Shown: positions 7,347-16,309 of the stretch, piece by piece
How positions within the stretch are numbered: position 1 is the stretch's first letter
Layout: each line of letters starts with the position of its first letter
Assembly (NCBI GenBank): GCA_045654685.1
Contig: JAZONV010000023.1
Coordinates: 1 to 64,000, forward strand
Length of the DNA stretch: 64,000 nt
Direction of reading: 5' to 3'
Source: RGIG1828 sp045654685
Lineage (GTDB): Bacteria; Bacillota; Clostridia; UMGS1810
Made by a program: the position numbers and the translations under genes
The notes under the pieces: generated by a model
What the model saw: the letters and a program-made list of their open reading frames with translations, nothing else
What the model was told of the DNA's origin: nothing
The model's database searches: none

Positions 7347-9212
7347 TCAGTCAAGTTCCGCCATGCCGGTGTAGAGTTCGTAATATCGTCCCTTTAATGA
7401 CAAAAGTTCATCATGAGTTCCTCTTTCAATTACTTCACCGTTTTCAAGTACCAATATGGTATCTGCATTTCTTATGGTTGAAAGACGATGGGCAATGATG
7501 AAAGTGGTGCGGTTTTTCATGAGTCTGTCCATTCCATGTTCTATGTGTCTTTCAGTTCTTGTGTCAACGGAGCTTGTTGCTTCATCCAAAATAAGAATCG
7601 GAGCTTTTGAAATTGCCGCTCTTGCAATGTTAAGAAGCTGTCTTTGACCCTGACTAAGGTTTGCTCCATCACCTTCAAGCATGGTGTTGTAGCCATCGGG
7701 AAGTCTCATGATAAAGGAATGAGCGCTGGCGGTTATTGCCGCTTCCACAACTTCATCATCTGTTGCCTCAAGCCTTCCATAACGTATATTTTCCATTACC
7801 GTTCCGGTGAAAAGATGAGTATCCTGAAGTACCATTGCAATATTACGACGAAGGCTGTATTTGTTATAATCTTTGATGTCTTTTCCATCAAAAAGTATTT
7901 TTCCTTCTTCTATGTCATAAAACCGGCTTATGAGGTTGGTGACAGTAGTTTTCCCTGCACCTGTTGAACCTACAAAGGCAATCTTTTTACCTTTTTCGGC
8001 AACAAGATTTATGTTTTTAAGAACTGTTTTATCGGCATTATATCCAAAAGAAACATTCCTTAATTCCACTACGCCCGAAACCTCTCCGATTTGAGGTTTA
8101 TCATCAATATCAGCCTCAGGTTCTTCATCCATAATGGCAAAAACTCTTTCTGCACCCGAAAGTGCCGAGAAAATGTTTGTAACCTGCATTGAAAGTTCGT
8201 TTATGGGGCGGCTGAACTGACGGGAGTAGTTTACAAATACTGTGAGTCCGCCAACGTCAAATCCTCTCAAGATGCACATGAGTCCGCCAATGAGAGCTGT
8301 CAGGGAATAGTTAACCTGACTCAAGTTTCCCATAACAGGTCCCATCATTGAACCGAAAAATTGTGCTTTTGTTTGTCTTTTGCAAAGTTCATCATTGAGA
8401 ATATCAAATTCTTCTTCCGCTCTTTTTTCGTGGTTGAAAACTTTTACAACCTTTTGACCGGAAACTGTCTCTTCAATATATCCGTTTACTGCCCCGAGAG
8501 CTTTTTGCTGTTCGGAGAAGTTCTTTCGGTTTTTCTTTGCAAGGAAAGTTGCCGCTTTGATAAACACGGGTATCATCACTATTGTAACAAGAGCAAGCAT
8601 CCAGTTTGTATATATCATAAGGGAAAATGTTCCAATGATGGTTATTATGCCTGAAAAAAGAGAAATGATTGTGGAATTAAGCATTTCACCAATGGTGTCA
8701 ACGTCGTTTGTGAAACGGCTCATAATTTCACCGTTTGTGTTTGTATCAAAAAACTTTACGGGAAGTTTTTGCATTTTGAAAAAAAGTTCTTCTCTTATGC
8801 GGCAAAGAGCTCTTTGAGATATACCAATCATTATTTTTGACTGAATGTAGGAAGATGCAACACCCGAAAAATATATTATCGCCATGACAGCAAGCGCCAT
8901 AAAAAGACCTCTTATGTCTCCCGGAATAATATAATTATTTATAATTGGGCGAAGCATATATGAGCCTGCAAGGGTTGAAATTGCAGTTATAATCACACAT
9001 AAAAAGGAAGCTGCAATTTTCAGTTTGTCTTTTGCTATATAGCCAAAAAGCCTTTTTATTACTCCAATGGTATTCTTTGGTTTTCCGCCCTTTCCCATAT
9101 GTCTTCCTCTGGGTCCGGGACCGGGACCCATTGGACCGCCGGGGCCTTTTGGCATGTTGAAGGATTTTGCACTATATCTTTTTATGAGGCGTTCTTTTTT
9201 TGACATTTCCAT
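7347..9212 (-). CDS. ABC exporter half, canonical ATPase site
   Basis: A 621-residue half-transporter with six membrane helices followed by an ATPase domain: Walker A GSTGAGKTT, signature LSQGQ and Walker B ILILDEATSSVD with the catalytic Glu present. The N-terminus is extended by a Gly/Pro/Met-rich segment (PKGPGGPMGPGPGPRG), common in one partner of heterodimeric multidrug exporters. It overlaps the upstream half by one base (TAATG), so both are made together. By analogy with the BmrC/BmrD and TM287/288 type pairs, it exports drugs or lipid-like compounds. The actual substrate is unknown. Confidence 0.9.
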   Translation of the reverse strand: MEMSKKERLIKRYSAKSFNMPKGPGGPMGPGPGPRGRHMGKGGKPKNTIGVIKRLFGYIAKDKLKIAASFLCVIITAISTLAGSYMLRPIINNYIIPGDIRGLFMALAVMAIIYFSGVASSYIQSKIMIGISQRALCRIREELFFKMQKLPVKFFDTNTNGEIMSRFTNDVDTIGEMLNSTIISLFSGIITIIGTFSLMIYTNWMLALVTIVMIPVFIKAATFLAKKNRKNFSEQQKALGAVNGYIEETVSGQKVVKVFNHEKRAEEEFDILNDELCKRQTKAQFFGSMMGPVMGNLSQVNYSLTALIGGLMCILRGFDVGGLTVFVNYSRQFSRPINELSMQVTNIFSALSGAERVFAIMDEEPEADIDDKPQIGEVSGVVELRNVSFGYNADKTVLKNINLVAEKGKKIAFVGSTGAGKTTVTNLISRFYDIEEGKILFDGKDIKDYNKYSLRRNIAMVLQDTHLFTGTVMENIRYGRLEATDDEVVEAAITASAHSFIMRLPDGYNTMLEGDGANLSQGQRQLLNIARAAISKAPILILDEATSSVDTRTERHIEHGMDRLMKNRTTFIIAHRLSTIRNADTILVLENGEVIERGTHDELLSLKGRYYELYTGMAELD

Positions 9213-10945
9213 TATGCTTCCGCCTCCTTATCTTTTTGAGAATAATATATTTCCTGATAGTATGAATTTTGGGCAAGCAGTTCCGGATGTGTACCCTCTC
9301 CCACTATCTTCCCGTCATCTATAACAAGAATTTTGTCTGCTTCCATAACGGATGTGATTCTCTGGGCGATAATTATTTTTGTTGTATCACGAAGGTCATT
9401 TGAAAAACTTTCTCTTATTTTCGTTTCTGTTGCCGTGTCAACCGCACTTGTGCTGTCATCAAGAATCAGAATTTTCGGATTTTTTATGAGGGCTCTTGCA
9501 ATACACAATCTTTGTTTCTGACCACCGGACACATTAACGCCGCCCTGACCGAGTTCTGTTTCATATCCGTCTGTAAAAGATGTTATGAAAGTATGGGCCT
9601 GGGCATAGGATGCAAAACGCTGAAGTTCTTCGTCTGTTGCATCTTCCTTTCCCCAACGCATATTTTCTTCAATTGTTCCGGAGAAAAGAGTGTTTTTCTG
9701 AAGAACCATTCCTACTCCTTCACGGAGATTGTAGAGAGAATAGTCTCTCACGTCTGTACCGTCTATTAAGATTTCACCCTCTGTTACATCATAGAGTCTC
9801 GGTATCAGCTGAACAAGGCTTGTTTTTCCGGAACCCGTTGCGCCGATGATTCCAAGGGTTTTTCCGGGGTCAACCCTGAAACTTATGCCATCCAGAGTTT
9901 TTACGGATGATGATGAATTATAGCTGAAACTTACGTTTTTAAATTCCACCATACCCTTTTCTATTTTTTTGTTTGGTTCTTTTGCAAAATCGTCTATTAT
10001 GTCAGATTCCGCATTTAAGACTTCTTTTATTCTCTTTGATGATGCAAGGGCACGAGATGCACTTAAAATTATCATTGAAACCATCATAAGAGACATGAGA
10101 ATCTGGACAATATAGGTTGTGAATGCGGTGAGTTCACCAACTGCCATACTGCCTTTTATTATAAAATTACCACCGGTCCAAACAACTGCAAGAGTTGTGA
10201 TATTCATCATAAGAGTCATAACAGGTCCGTTTTTAATTACGAGATACATGGCTTTAAGAGTTGAATCTCTGAGGTCTCTGTTTGACTTTGAAAATCTGTC
10301 GTTTTCATAATCTGTTCGGACAAAAGATTTTACAACTCTCACATTGGTGAGATTTTCCTGAATGTCAGAATTCACCTTATCAAGTTTTTTCTGCATTATA
10401 TTAAATCTCGGGAAAGCCTTTACCATTATGGTTATTATAGCTGTGGCGAGAATGGGTATAACAATGGCAATTATCATTGCAAGTCTTTTGTTTATGCTTA
10501 TTGCCATAATAAGCGCACCAATGAGCATTCCCGGAGCACGAAGAAGCATTACAAGGCTCATGCGGATAACGTTTTGCATTTGGGTTATGTCATTTGTGAG
10601 ACGGGTTACAAGGGATCCCGTGGAAAAATCGTCAATGTTTTTGAAAGAGAACTTCTGCACCTTTTTAAAAAGGTCAGACCTGAGTCCCGTAGCAAATCCT
10701 ACAGATGCCCTCACGGCAAAATAGTTCCCTAAAACGCCTCCCAGCATCATCATGAGTGCAACGACAATCATCATGATTCCCGTTGCACTGACCGATGACA
10801 CATCGCCTTTTGAAACGCCCGAGTCAATTATAACAGAAATGAGTTTTGGCATAAGAACTTCGCCAACAACCTCTGTTATCATAAAAAGCGGTCCGAAAAT
10901 AAAGAAAATGATATGTGGTTTTATATACTTGAAATACTGTTTCAT
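9212..10945 (-). CDS. ABC exporter half, degenerate ATPase site
   Basis: A 577-residue partner of the following half-transporter. Six N-terminal helices precede Walker A GATGSGKTS, signature VSGGQ and Walker B ILILDDSTSAVD, in which the catalytic Glu is replaced by Asp. Loss of one catalytic Glu, with an intact signature here and an altered one (LSQGQ) in the partner, is the hallmark of an asymmetric heterodimer with one hydrolysing site. GGAGAAATAAA before the ATG sets the start. It is the first gene of a two-gene operon with its own promoter and palindromic site at 10974-11030. Confidence 0.9.
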   Translation of the reverse strand: MKQYFKYIKPHIIFFIFGPLFMITEVVGEVLMPKLISVIIDSGVSKGDVSSVSATGIMMIVVALMMMLGGVLGNYFAVRASVGFATGLRSDLFKKVQKFSFKNIDDFSTGSLVTRLTNDITQMQNVIRMSLVMLLRAPGMLIGALIMAISINKRLAMIIAIVIPILATAIITIMVKAFPRFNIMQKKLDKVNSDIQENLTNVRVVKSFVRTDYENDRFSKSNRDLRDSTLKAMYLVIKNGPVMTLMMNITTLAVVWTGGNFIIKGSMAVGELTAFTTYIVQILMSLMMVSMIILSASRALASSKRIKEVLNAESDIIDDFAKEPNKKIEKGMVEFKNVSFSYNSSSSVKTLDGISFRVDPGKTLGIIGATGSGKTSLVQLIPRLYDVTEGEILIDGTDVRDYSLYNLREGVGMVLQKNTLFSGTIEENMRWGKEDATDEELQRFASYAQAHTFITSFTDGYETELGQGGVNVSGGQKQRLCIARALIKNPKILILDDSTSAVDTATETKIRESFSNDLRDTTKIIIAQRITSVMEADKILVIDDGKIVGEGTHPELLAQNSYYQEIYYSQKDKEAEA

Positions 10946-10973
10946 TTTATTTCTCCATCCAAAAAAATAAGAA

Positions 10974-11030
10974 GTGTCCGAACTGATTCCGACACAGTAT
11001 TATTATATCTCAAAAGGGAATTTTTTTCAA
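10974..11030 (-). promoter_or_regulatory. Exporter promoter with palindrome at start site
   Basis: Minus-strand TTGAAA (11030-11025), a 17-bp spacer and TATAAT (11007-11002). Just downstream, at 10974-10995, is a near-perfect dyad GTGTCCGAA-N4-TTCCGACAC, followed toward the gene by a T-rich run. It may be an operator or a short attenuator. No regulator gene is adjacent. Confidence 0.65.
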
Positions 11031-11081
11031 TATTTACAGTAAAAAATTAACAATTAATTTATATTTATGACAGATTACAAT

Positions 11082-11131
11082 TTGACATACGAAGAATTTT
11101 GTGATACAATTTGAAAATGATAATCACTATC
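11082..11131 (+). promoter_or_regulatory. Promoter with Fur-type box
   Basis: TTGACA (11082-11087), a 17-bp spacer and TACAAT (11105-11110). The segment 11113-11131, read on the minus strand, is GATAGTGATTATCATTTTC, matching the classical Fur box GATAATGATTATCATTATC at 17 of 19 positions. It covers the start site of the fur/znu operon, implying metal-dependent autorepression. Confidence 0.82.
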
Positions 11132-11147
11132 AAATTTGAGGTGGAAT

Positions 11148-11549
11148 ATGGAATCGAAAGGTTACAACACAAAACAAAGGACAAGTTTGTTAAATGTTTT
11201 CAAGGAAAGCCCTGACAAATGTTTCAGTGCAAAAGAACTCATCAGAATGCCGGGCATAAGTCTTGGTGAGGCGACTGTATACAGAACCCTTTCAAAGTTT
11301 GAAAAAGAAGGTCTTATAAAAAAATATATTGGTTCAAATTCTGAAGGAGCCATGTATCAGTACAGCGATAATCAGGAACATTGTCAGCATCATTTTCATC
11401 TCAAATGTACTGATTGCGGAGTTTTGATTCACATGGACTGCCATCTGATGGACTCATTCCAAAAGCACATAAAAGATGAACACAATTTCGCTGTTGACAG
11501 CGGAAAAACAACTTTGTACGGATTATGCGATAAATGCAACAGCAAATAA
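11148..11549 (+). CDS. Fur-family metalloregulator (probably Zur-like)
   Basis: A 133-residue Fur-family repressor. The winged helix is at about 1-80 (recognition segment LGEATVYRTLSKFEKEGLI), followed by the metal-binding C-terminus with HHFHLKCTDCG, HMDCH and a final CDKC, giving the two CxxC pairs of the structural zinc site. I chose the ATG at 11148, with GAGGTGG just upstream, over the TTG four codons earlier. It heads an operon with a znuABC-type transporter, so zinc (or manganese) is the likely signal, although the box matches iron-Fur sites equally well. The gene lies directly behind a Fur box. Confidence 0.88.
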   Translation: MESKGYNTKQRTSLLNVFKESPDKCFSAKELIRMPGISLGEATVYRTLSKFEKEGLIKKYIGSNSEGAMYQYSDNQEHCQHHFHLKCTDCGVLIHMDCHLMDSFQKHIKDEHNFAVDSGKTTLYGLCDKCNSK

Positions 11550-11568
11550 TATAACCAAGGATTTTGAT

Positions 11569-12543
11569 ATGAAAAGTTCAATATTTAAAAAATTAATACT
11601 TTTTATTATTTCATCTCTGATTGTATGTTCTCTTTCAGGCTGTACAAAAAAGGATACAAAAACAAGCAACAAAATGAGCGTTACTGCGGTAAGTTTTGTT
11701 CAGTATGACTTTGCAAGAGCCATATCGGGCGGACTTTGTGATGTTCATATGATAATGAAGCCCGGAAGCGAATATCACGGATATGAACCTTCATTTTCTG
11801 ATATAAAGAAAATTTCTGAATCTGATGTGTTTATATATAACGGCGGAGAATCAGATATATGGATTCATGAAATCACAGAACTCGAAGATATGGAAAACAC
11901 CTTAAAGGTGCCTCTTGTAAATTTTGTGACTCTTATCAAAAAGGAAAAGGACGGGCACACTCACACCCACTCCCATCATGGTCACAGTCATGATGATGAA
12001 TGTGAATTTGATTCCGGCTATGATGAACATATATGGCTCGATCCCGACAATGCAGTTTTGATGATTGATGCCATATGTGATGCAATGTGTGAAAAAGACC
12101 CCGACAATTCGGATGCATACAGAAAAAATGCAAATTCATATGCAGAAAACATAAAACAGCTCGGAGTTGATTTAGCATATATCAGAGACAATCTGAAAAC
12201 CGACACTATTGTTGTCGGTGACCGTTTCCCATATCTTTATCTCACGGAATATATTGGAGCAAAATATATGTCTGCTATCCCGGGATGCGGTCATGAAAGC
12301 GAAGCCAATCCGTCGGATATGATGAAAATCATTGACAAAATGAGACAAGACAGCATTAATGTTGTTTTTTTCTCGGAGCAGTCAGACAAAAGAGTAGCCA
12401 TGGCAATATCTGAAGAAACAGGGGCAAAAACTTTGCCGCTACATTCATGTCAGAGCATCAGCCGTGAGGATTTTGAACAAGGGAAAACCTATATTGATTT
12501 GATGAAACAAAACACAGATAATCTTAAGGAGGCGCTATTATAA
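11569..12543 (+). CDS. znuA: Zinc ABC transporter substrate-binding lipoprotein
   Basis: A 324-residue cluster A-I metal-binding protein. The signal ends in lipobox LSGC, so it is membrane-anchored outside the cell. Conserved metal-site elements are EYHGYEPS, a His-rich loop (HTHTHSHHGHSHDDE) and DEHIWLDP, followed by a C-terminal lobe with FFSEQSD. A His-rich loop is characteristic of ZnuA/AdcA rather than manganese-binding members. The ATG at 11569 behind AAGG is used, because upstream in-frame starts fall inside the fur-family gene. It is followed two bases later by the ATPase gene. Confidence 0.9.
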   Translation: MKSSIFKKLILFIISSLIVCSLSGCTKKDTKTSNKMSVTAVSFVQYDFARAISGGLCDVHMIMKPGSEYHGYEPSFSDIKKISESDVFIYNGGESDIWIHEITELEDMENTLKVPLVNFVTLIKKEKDGHTHTHSHHGHSHDDECEFDSGYDEHIWLDPDNAVLMIDAICDAMCEKDPDNSDAYRKNANSYAENIKQLGVDLAYIRDNLKTDTIVVGDRFPYLYLTEYIGAKYMSAIPGCGHESEANPSDMMKIIDKMRQDSINVVFFSEQSDKRVAMAISEETGAKTLPLHSCQSISREDFEQGKTYIDLMKQNTDNLKEALL

Positions 12544-12544
12544 C

Positions 12545-13249
12545 ATGTCTCTCATAACTTTAAAAAACTTAAATATGTCCTATGAGGGCGAGAGAGTAAT
12601 AAGCGATTTGAATCTTGAAATACATGAAGGCGATTATCTTTGCATAGTAGGCGAAAACGGTACCGGCAAAACAACCCTTTTGAAAGGTCTTCTGGGTCTC
12701 AAGAAAATCGACAGCGGAAGCATTGTGACAAAAGAAGGATTCGGTCTTGAAAAAATCGGATATCTTCCCCAACAGACGGCAATTCAAAAAGATTTTCCCG
12801 CATCTGTGAAAGAAGTTGTTTTATCCGGAACAATTTCAGGTTCGGGATTCAAGCCGTTTTATTCCGGAAACGACAGAAAAAAAGCAATGGAAGCAATGAA
12901 AAAACTCGAAATTGAACACATTGCAAAAAAAAGCTATCAGGATCTTTCGGGAGGTCAAAAACAAAGAGTTCTTCTTGCAAGGGCAATTTGTGCATCCGCC
13001 AAAGTGCTTGTTTTGGATGAACCCGTAAATGGTCTTGACTCTATTGCCGCAGACGAAATGTATGAAATAATTGACAAATTAAACCGCGACGGAATCACAA
13101 TAATTATGATTTCCCATGACATTAAAAGAGTTATCAAAAATTCAAAGCATATTCTTCATCTGGGGCAACAGAAAACCATGTTTTCGGGAGAAAGCTCCGA
13201 ATACAAACTTGCGGCAGAAAGCGGCGGATTCTGGGAGAGAAACATATGA
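12545..13249 (+). CDS. znuC: Zinc ABC transporter ATPase
   Basis: A 234-residue ATPase with Walker A GENGTGKTT, Q-loop region GYLPQQ, signature LSGGQ, Walker B VLVLDEP and the switch His in MISHD. It energises metal uptake with the permease encoded next, which its stop overlaps by four bases. It starts one base after the znuA stop, with GGAGG inside the end of znuA. Confidence 0.92.
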   Translation: MSLITLKNLNMSYEGERVISDLNLEIHEGDYLCIVGENGTGKTTLLKGLLGLKKIDSGSIVTKEGFGLEKIGYLPQQTAIQKDFPASVKEVVLSGTISGSGFKPFYSGNDRKKAMEAMKKLEIEHIAKKSYQDLSGGQKQRVLLARAICASAKVLVLDEPVNGLDSIAADEMYEIIDKLNRDGITIIMISHDIKRVIKNSKHILHLGQQKTMFSGESSEYKLAAESGGFWERNI

Positions 13250-14058
13250 GAGAAATTATATCAAATATATTATCATATCAGTTTTTAACATACGGACTCA
13301 TTGTGGGTCTTTGTGTTTCTATATGTGCATCAATCCTTGGAGTTATTCTTGTGTTGAAAAGATATTCCATGATTGGAGACGGACTTTCACACATAAGCTT
13401 CGGAGCGCTTGCTCTTGCCTCGGTTCTTGGATTTGCACCGCTTAAAATTGCAATTCCCCTTGTGGCACTTGCGGCAATACTTCTTTTGCGTTTTGGCGGA
13501 AAAATCATAAAAGGTGATTCTCTTATTGCAATCATTTCAAGTTCGGCTCTGGCTGTCGGGATTCTGCTGATTTCCTATTTTGGCTCCGGTACGGATATGA
13601 ACAGTTACCTTATCGGAAGTTTATATGCAGTAGAGAAAAGCGATGCTGTTTTCTCGGTTATATTATGTCTGGTGGTTATGTCAATTTTCATTTTTCTGTA
13701 TAATCGTATTTTTTCCGTCACCTTTGACGAAGAATTTTCAAGAGCAACAGGAATGAAAGTTAATTTTTATAACACTATAATTGCGATTTTGATATCTGTC
13801 ACGGTTGTTATCGGAATGAGACTTATGGGTGCACTTTTAATATCTGCTCTGATTGTGTTCCCTGCCCTTTCTTCAATGAGGGTTTTCAAATCATTCTTTT
13901 CGGTTACTGTCAGTTCGGTTGTTATTTCCGCATTTTGTTTTCTTGCGGGATTTTGTCTGTCAATTATCTTTGACTCTGTTCCGGCAGGTTCTGCCGTAAC
14001 TTTGGTTAATCTTTTTATATTCATTGTATTTTCTGTTATCGGAGCAATCAGAAAATAA
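13246..14058 (+). CDS. znuB: Zinc ABC transporter permease
   Basis: A 270-residue ABC-3 family membrane protein with about eight hydrophobic helices, including the conserved MIGDGLSHISFGALALA segment of ZnuB/MntB permeases and MGALLISALIVFPALSS near the coupling region. It is the last gene of the fur-znuA-znuC-znuB operon and overlaps znuC by ATGA. It forms the membrane channel for Zn2+ or a similar ion. Confidence 0.92.
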   Translation: MREIISNILSYQFLTYGLIVGLCVSICASILGVILVLKRYSMIGDGLSHISFGALALASVLGFAPLKIAIPLVALAAILLLRFGGKIIKGDSLIAIISSSALAVGILLISYFGSGTDMNSYLIGSLYAVEKSDAVFSVILCLVVMSIFIFLYNRIFSVTFDEEFSRATGMKVNFYNTIIAILISVTVVIGMRLMGALLISALIVFPALSSMRVFKSFFSVTVSSVVISAFCFLAGFCLSIIFDSVPAGSAVTLVNLFIFIVFSVIGAIRK

Positions 14059-14090
14059 TATTATATTTGAGCAAAAATCTATATACAACA

Positions 14091-14131
14091 AAAACCATTG
14101 TTTTCACAAGTTCTGAAAACAATGGTTTTTT
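14091..14131. terminator. Bidirectional terminator between znuB and tagO-like gene
   Basis: A 16-bp stem (AAAACCATTGTTTTCA/TGAAAACAATGGTTTT) with a 7-base loop is flanked by A- and T-runs. The two neighbouring genes converge on it. Confidence 0.85.
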
Positions 14132-14187
14132 ATTGCATAATATACTTTAATTTTTTAAAATCACAGCTTTTTCGATTTACAAATTAA

Positions 14188-15252
14188 TTACGCAGCTTTA
14201 TTTGAATTTTCTTCGGCTCTTTTACGATTAAATCTTTTTCTTAAAAGCTTGTACATTCCAAATGCACACGCAACTGCAACAATCAAAAGAAGTGCCGCCA
14301 CATAGGAACCTCTTTCTATAACCAAAACAGCACTCAGTCCGAGAATCGTTGTTATTACATACAAAATCCCCACTGTTTCTTTTTGGGAAAATCCGCTGTC
14401 AAGAAGTCTGTGGTGAAGATGACCTCTGTCTGCTCCCATAATTGGTTTATGATTAATTGCTCTTCTGATAATGGCAAAGCCCGTATCAAAAAGAGGAAGA
14501 GCCATAATGAGGAGGGGAACAATAAATGAAATTACCGCATATCCCTTAAACAGCCCCTGAATGCATATAACCGAGAGCATATAGCCAAGGAACTGAGAAC
14601 CTGTGTCACCCATGAATATTTTTGCCGGATTGAAATTGTAGGGCAAAAATCCAAGACATCCTCCGGCAAGTGCCGCGGCAATGATTGCCACATCAGGCTC
14701 ACCTGCAATTATTGCTATGAAGAAAAGCGAGAATGATGCAATGGAAGAAACACCAACCGCAAGTCCATCAAGTCCATCTATAAGATTTACTGCATTTGTT
14801 ACTGCTATTATCCACACAACAGTTACGGGAATACTGAACACCCCAAGCTCCAGAATTCCTGTTTCTGAAATAAACTGGGGCACGCTGATTGCAACTATTC
14901 TCACATTGTGAATCACCGCAACAAAAGCTGCGAGAAGCTGTGCAATAAGCTTTATTAAAGCCCTGAGTTGCTTCACATCATCAATTATGCTGATTCCGAC
15001 AATTATGAGAGAACCGATTATAATACCCTTAAGCTGTTGATCAACTTTTGCAAAACACAAAACAGCAATCAGAAACCCATAGAAAATTGCAAGCCCGCCA
15101 AGACGAGGGATTGGTTTTTTATGAACACGGCGTTCATCATCGGGAACATCTACCGCACCTATTTTATATGCAAGATTCTTGACAAAAGGCGTTGCCGCCA
15201 GACTGATTGCAAATGCTATTGAAAAGCACAGAACCAAAGTTTTTATATCCAT
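14188..15252 (-). CDS. Undecaprenyl-P GlcNAc-1-P transferase (WecA/TagO type)
   Basis: A 354-residue, roughly 11-helix protein of the MraY/WecA family. It links a sugar-1-phosphate to undecaprenyl phosphate, the first step of wall teichoic acid or other surface polymers. Catalytic motifs are present: GIVDVPDDERRVH-type first loop (VDVPDDERRVHKKPIPR), SIIDDVKQ, NLIDGLDGLAVG, FMGDTGSQFLG and the loop GHLHHRLLD typical of the WecA/TagO branch rather than MraY. The ATG at 15252, five bases behind GAGGCG, is preferred over a GTG at 15264. It is followed by a convergent terminator. Upstream genes trpS and manA run in the same direction. Confidence 0.88.
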   Translation of the reverse strand: MDIKTLVLCFSIAFAISLAATPFVKNLAYKIGAVDVPDDERRVHKKPIPRLGGLAIFYGFLIAVLCFAKVDQQLKGIIIGSLIIVGISIIDDVKQLRALIKLIAQLLAAFVAVIHNVRIVAISVPQFISETGILELGVFSIPVTVVWIIAVTNAVNLIDGLDGLAVGVSSIASFSLFFIAIIAGEPDVAIIAAALAGGCLGFLPYNFNPAKIFMGDTGSQFLGYMLSVICIQGLFKGYAVISFIVPLLIMALPLFDTGFAIIRRAINHKPIMGADRGHLHHRLLDSGFSQKETVGILYVITTILGLSAVLVIERGSYVAALLLIVAVACAFGMYKLLRKRFNRKRAEENSNKAA

Positions 15253-15267
15253 AATACGCCTCACATT

Positions 15268-16263
15268 TTATCTGTCTACATATCCGAGTTTTCTGTGTAC
15301 CTTGCGAAGAGTTTTTGAAGCAAGGTATGCTGCACGCTGCGCACCTTCTGTGTAGAGTTTATTTATGTAATCTTTGTTTTTGCAAAGATCATCATATCTT
15401 TCCTGCATGGGTCTGAGTTCTTCAATTACGGCCTCTGCCACTCTTTCCTTGAGTGCTCCGTATCCAAGTCCTGAAAATTCATTTACACTTTCTTCAACGC
15501 TCTGGTTTGTAACTGCAGAATAGATATTCAAAAGGTTATTCACGCCGTGTTTTCCTTCTCTGAATGCTATTTCTCCTTCAGAATCGGTTACTGCACGTTT
15601 GAATTTTCTTCTGATTGTATCAGGATCATCAAGAATTGAAATAAACCCGTTAACATTTGGGTCTGATTTACTCATTTTTGATGTGGGATCCTGAAGACTC
15701 ATTATTCTTGCAGCCTCTTTTGGAATATATCCTTCAGGAATTGTGAACACATCCCCAAACACACCATTAAAGCGTATTGCTATGTCACGGGCAAGTTCCA
15801 GATGTTGTTTCTGGTCAATTCCCACGGGAACAAGGTCTGTTTTGTACAGAAGTATATCTGCCGCCATCAAGACAGGATATGTGAAAAGACCTGCATTGAT
15901 ATTATCTGCATGCTTTGAGGATTTATCCTTAAACTGTGTCATACGTCCAAGTTCACCCATATATGTAAAACAGTTGAGTATCCATGAAAGTTCAGCATGT
16001 GCAGGAACATGGGACTGGAAGAAAACAATGTTTTCCTCACCATCTATTCCGCAAGCAAGATATTGAGTGAGAAAGTCCATGCATCTTTTTCTCAACTGTG
16101 CACTATCCTGACGTACTGTTATGGAATGAAGGTCAACAACAGAGAATATACAGTTGTAGTCCTTTTGAAGGTTTACCCAGTTTTTTAATGCACCGAGATA
16201 GTTCCCCAGTGTAATGCATCCTGTGGGCTGTATGCCTGAAAATATGGTCTTTTTATCGTTCAT
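15268..16263 (-). CDS. trpS: Tryptophanyl-tRNA synthetase
   Basis: A 331-residue class I aminoacyl-tRNA synthetase that charges tRNA-Trp. The HIGH-equivalent lies in PTGCITLGNYLGALKNW, the KMSKS motif in SKMSKSDPN, and the tryptophan-pocket region in VDLHSITV and VGIDQKQHLELARDI. The length is normal for bacterial TrpRS. Only 46 bases separate it from manA, too few for a T-box leader, so it appears to be transcribed with manA. GGAG lies before the ATG. Confidence 0.96.
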   Translation of the reverse strand: MNDKKTIFSGIQPTGCITLGNYLGALKNWVNLQKDYNCIFSVVDLHSITVRQDSAQLRKRCMDFLTQYLACGIDGEENIVFFQSHVPAHAELSWILNCFTYMGELGRMTQFKDKSSKHADNINAGLFTYPVLMAADILLYKTDLVPVGIDQKQHLELARDIAIRFNGVFGDVFTIPEGYIPKEAARIMSLQDPTSKMSKSDPNVNGFISILDDPDTIRRKFKRAVTDSEGEIAFREGKHGVNNLLNIYSAVTNQSVEESVNEFSGLGYGALKERVAEAVIEELRPMQERYDDLCKNKDYINKLYTEGAQRAAYLASKTLRKVHRKLGYVDR

Positions 16264-16309
16264 TATGAATTACTCCTTAATTTATCTTGAATATTGTGCA
16301 AGTGATTTT

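Noticed and set aside
16264..16309. T-box leader before trpS
   Set aside because: Only 46 bases separate it from manA and no T-box sequence is present.
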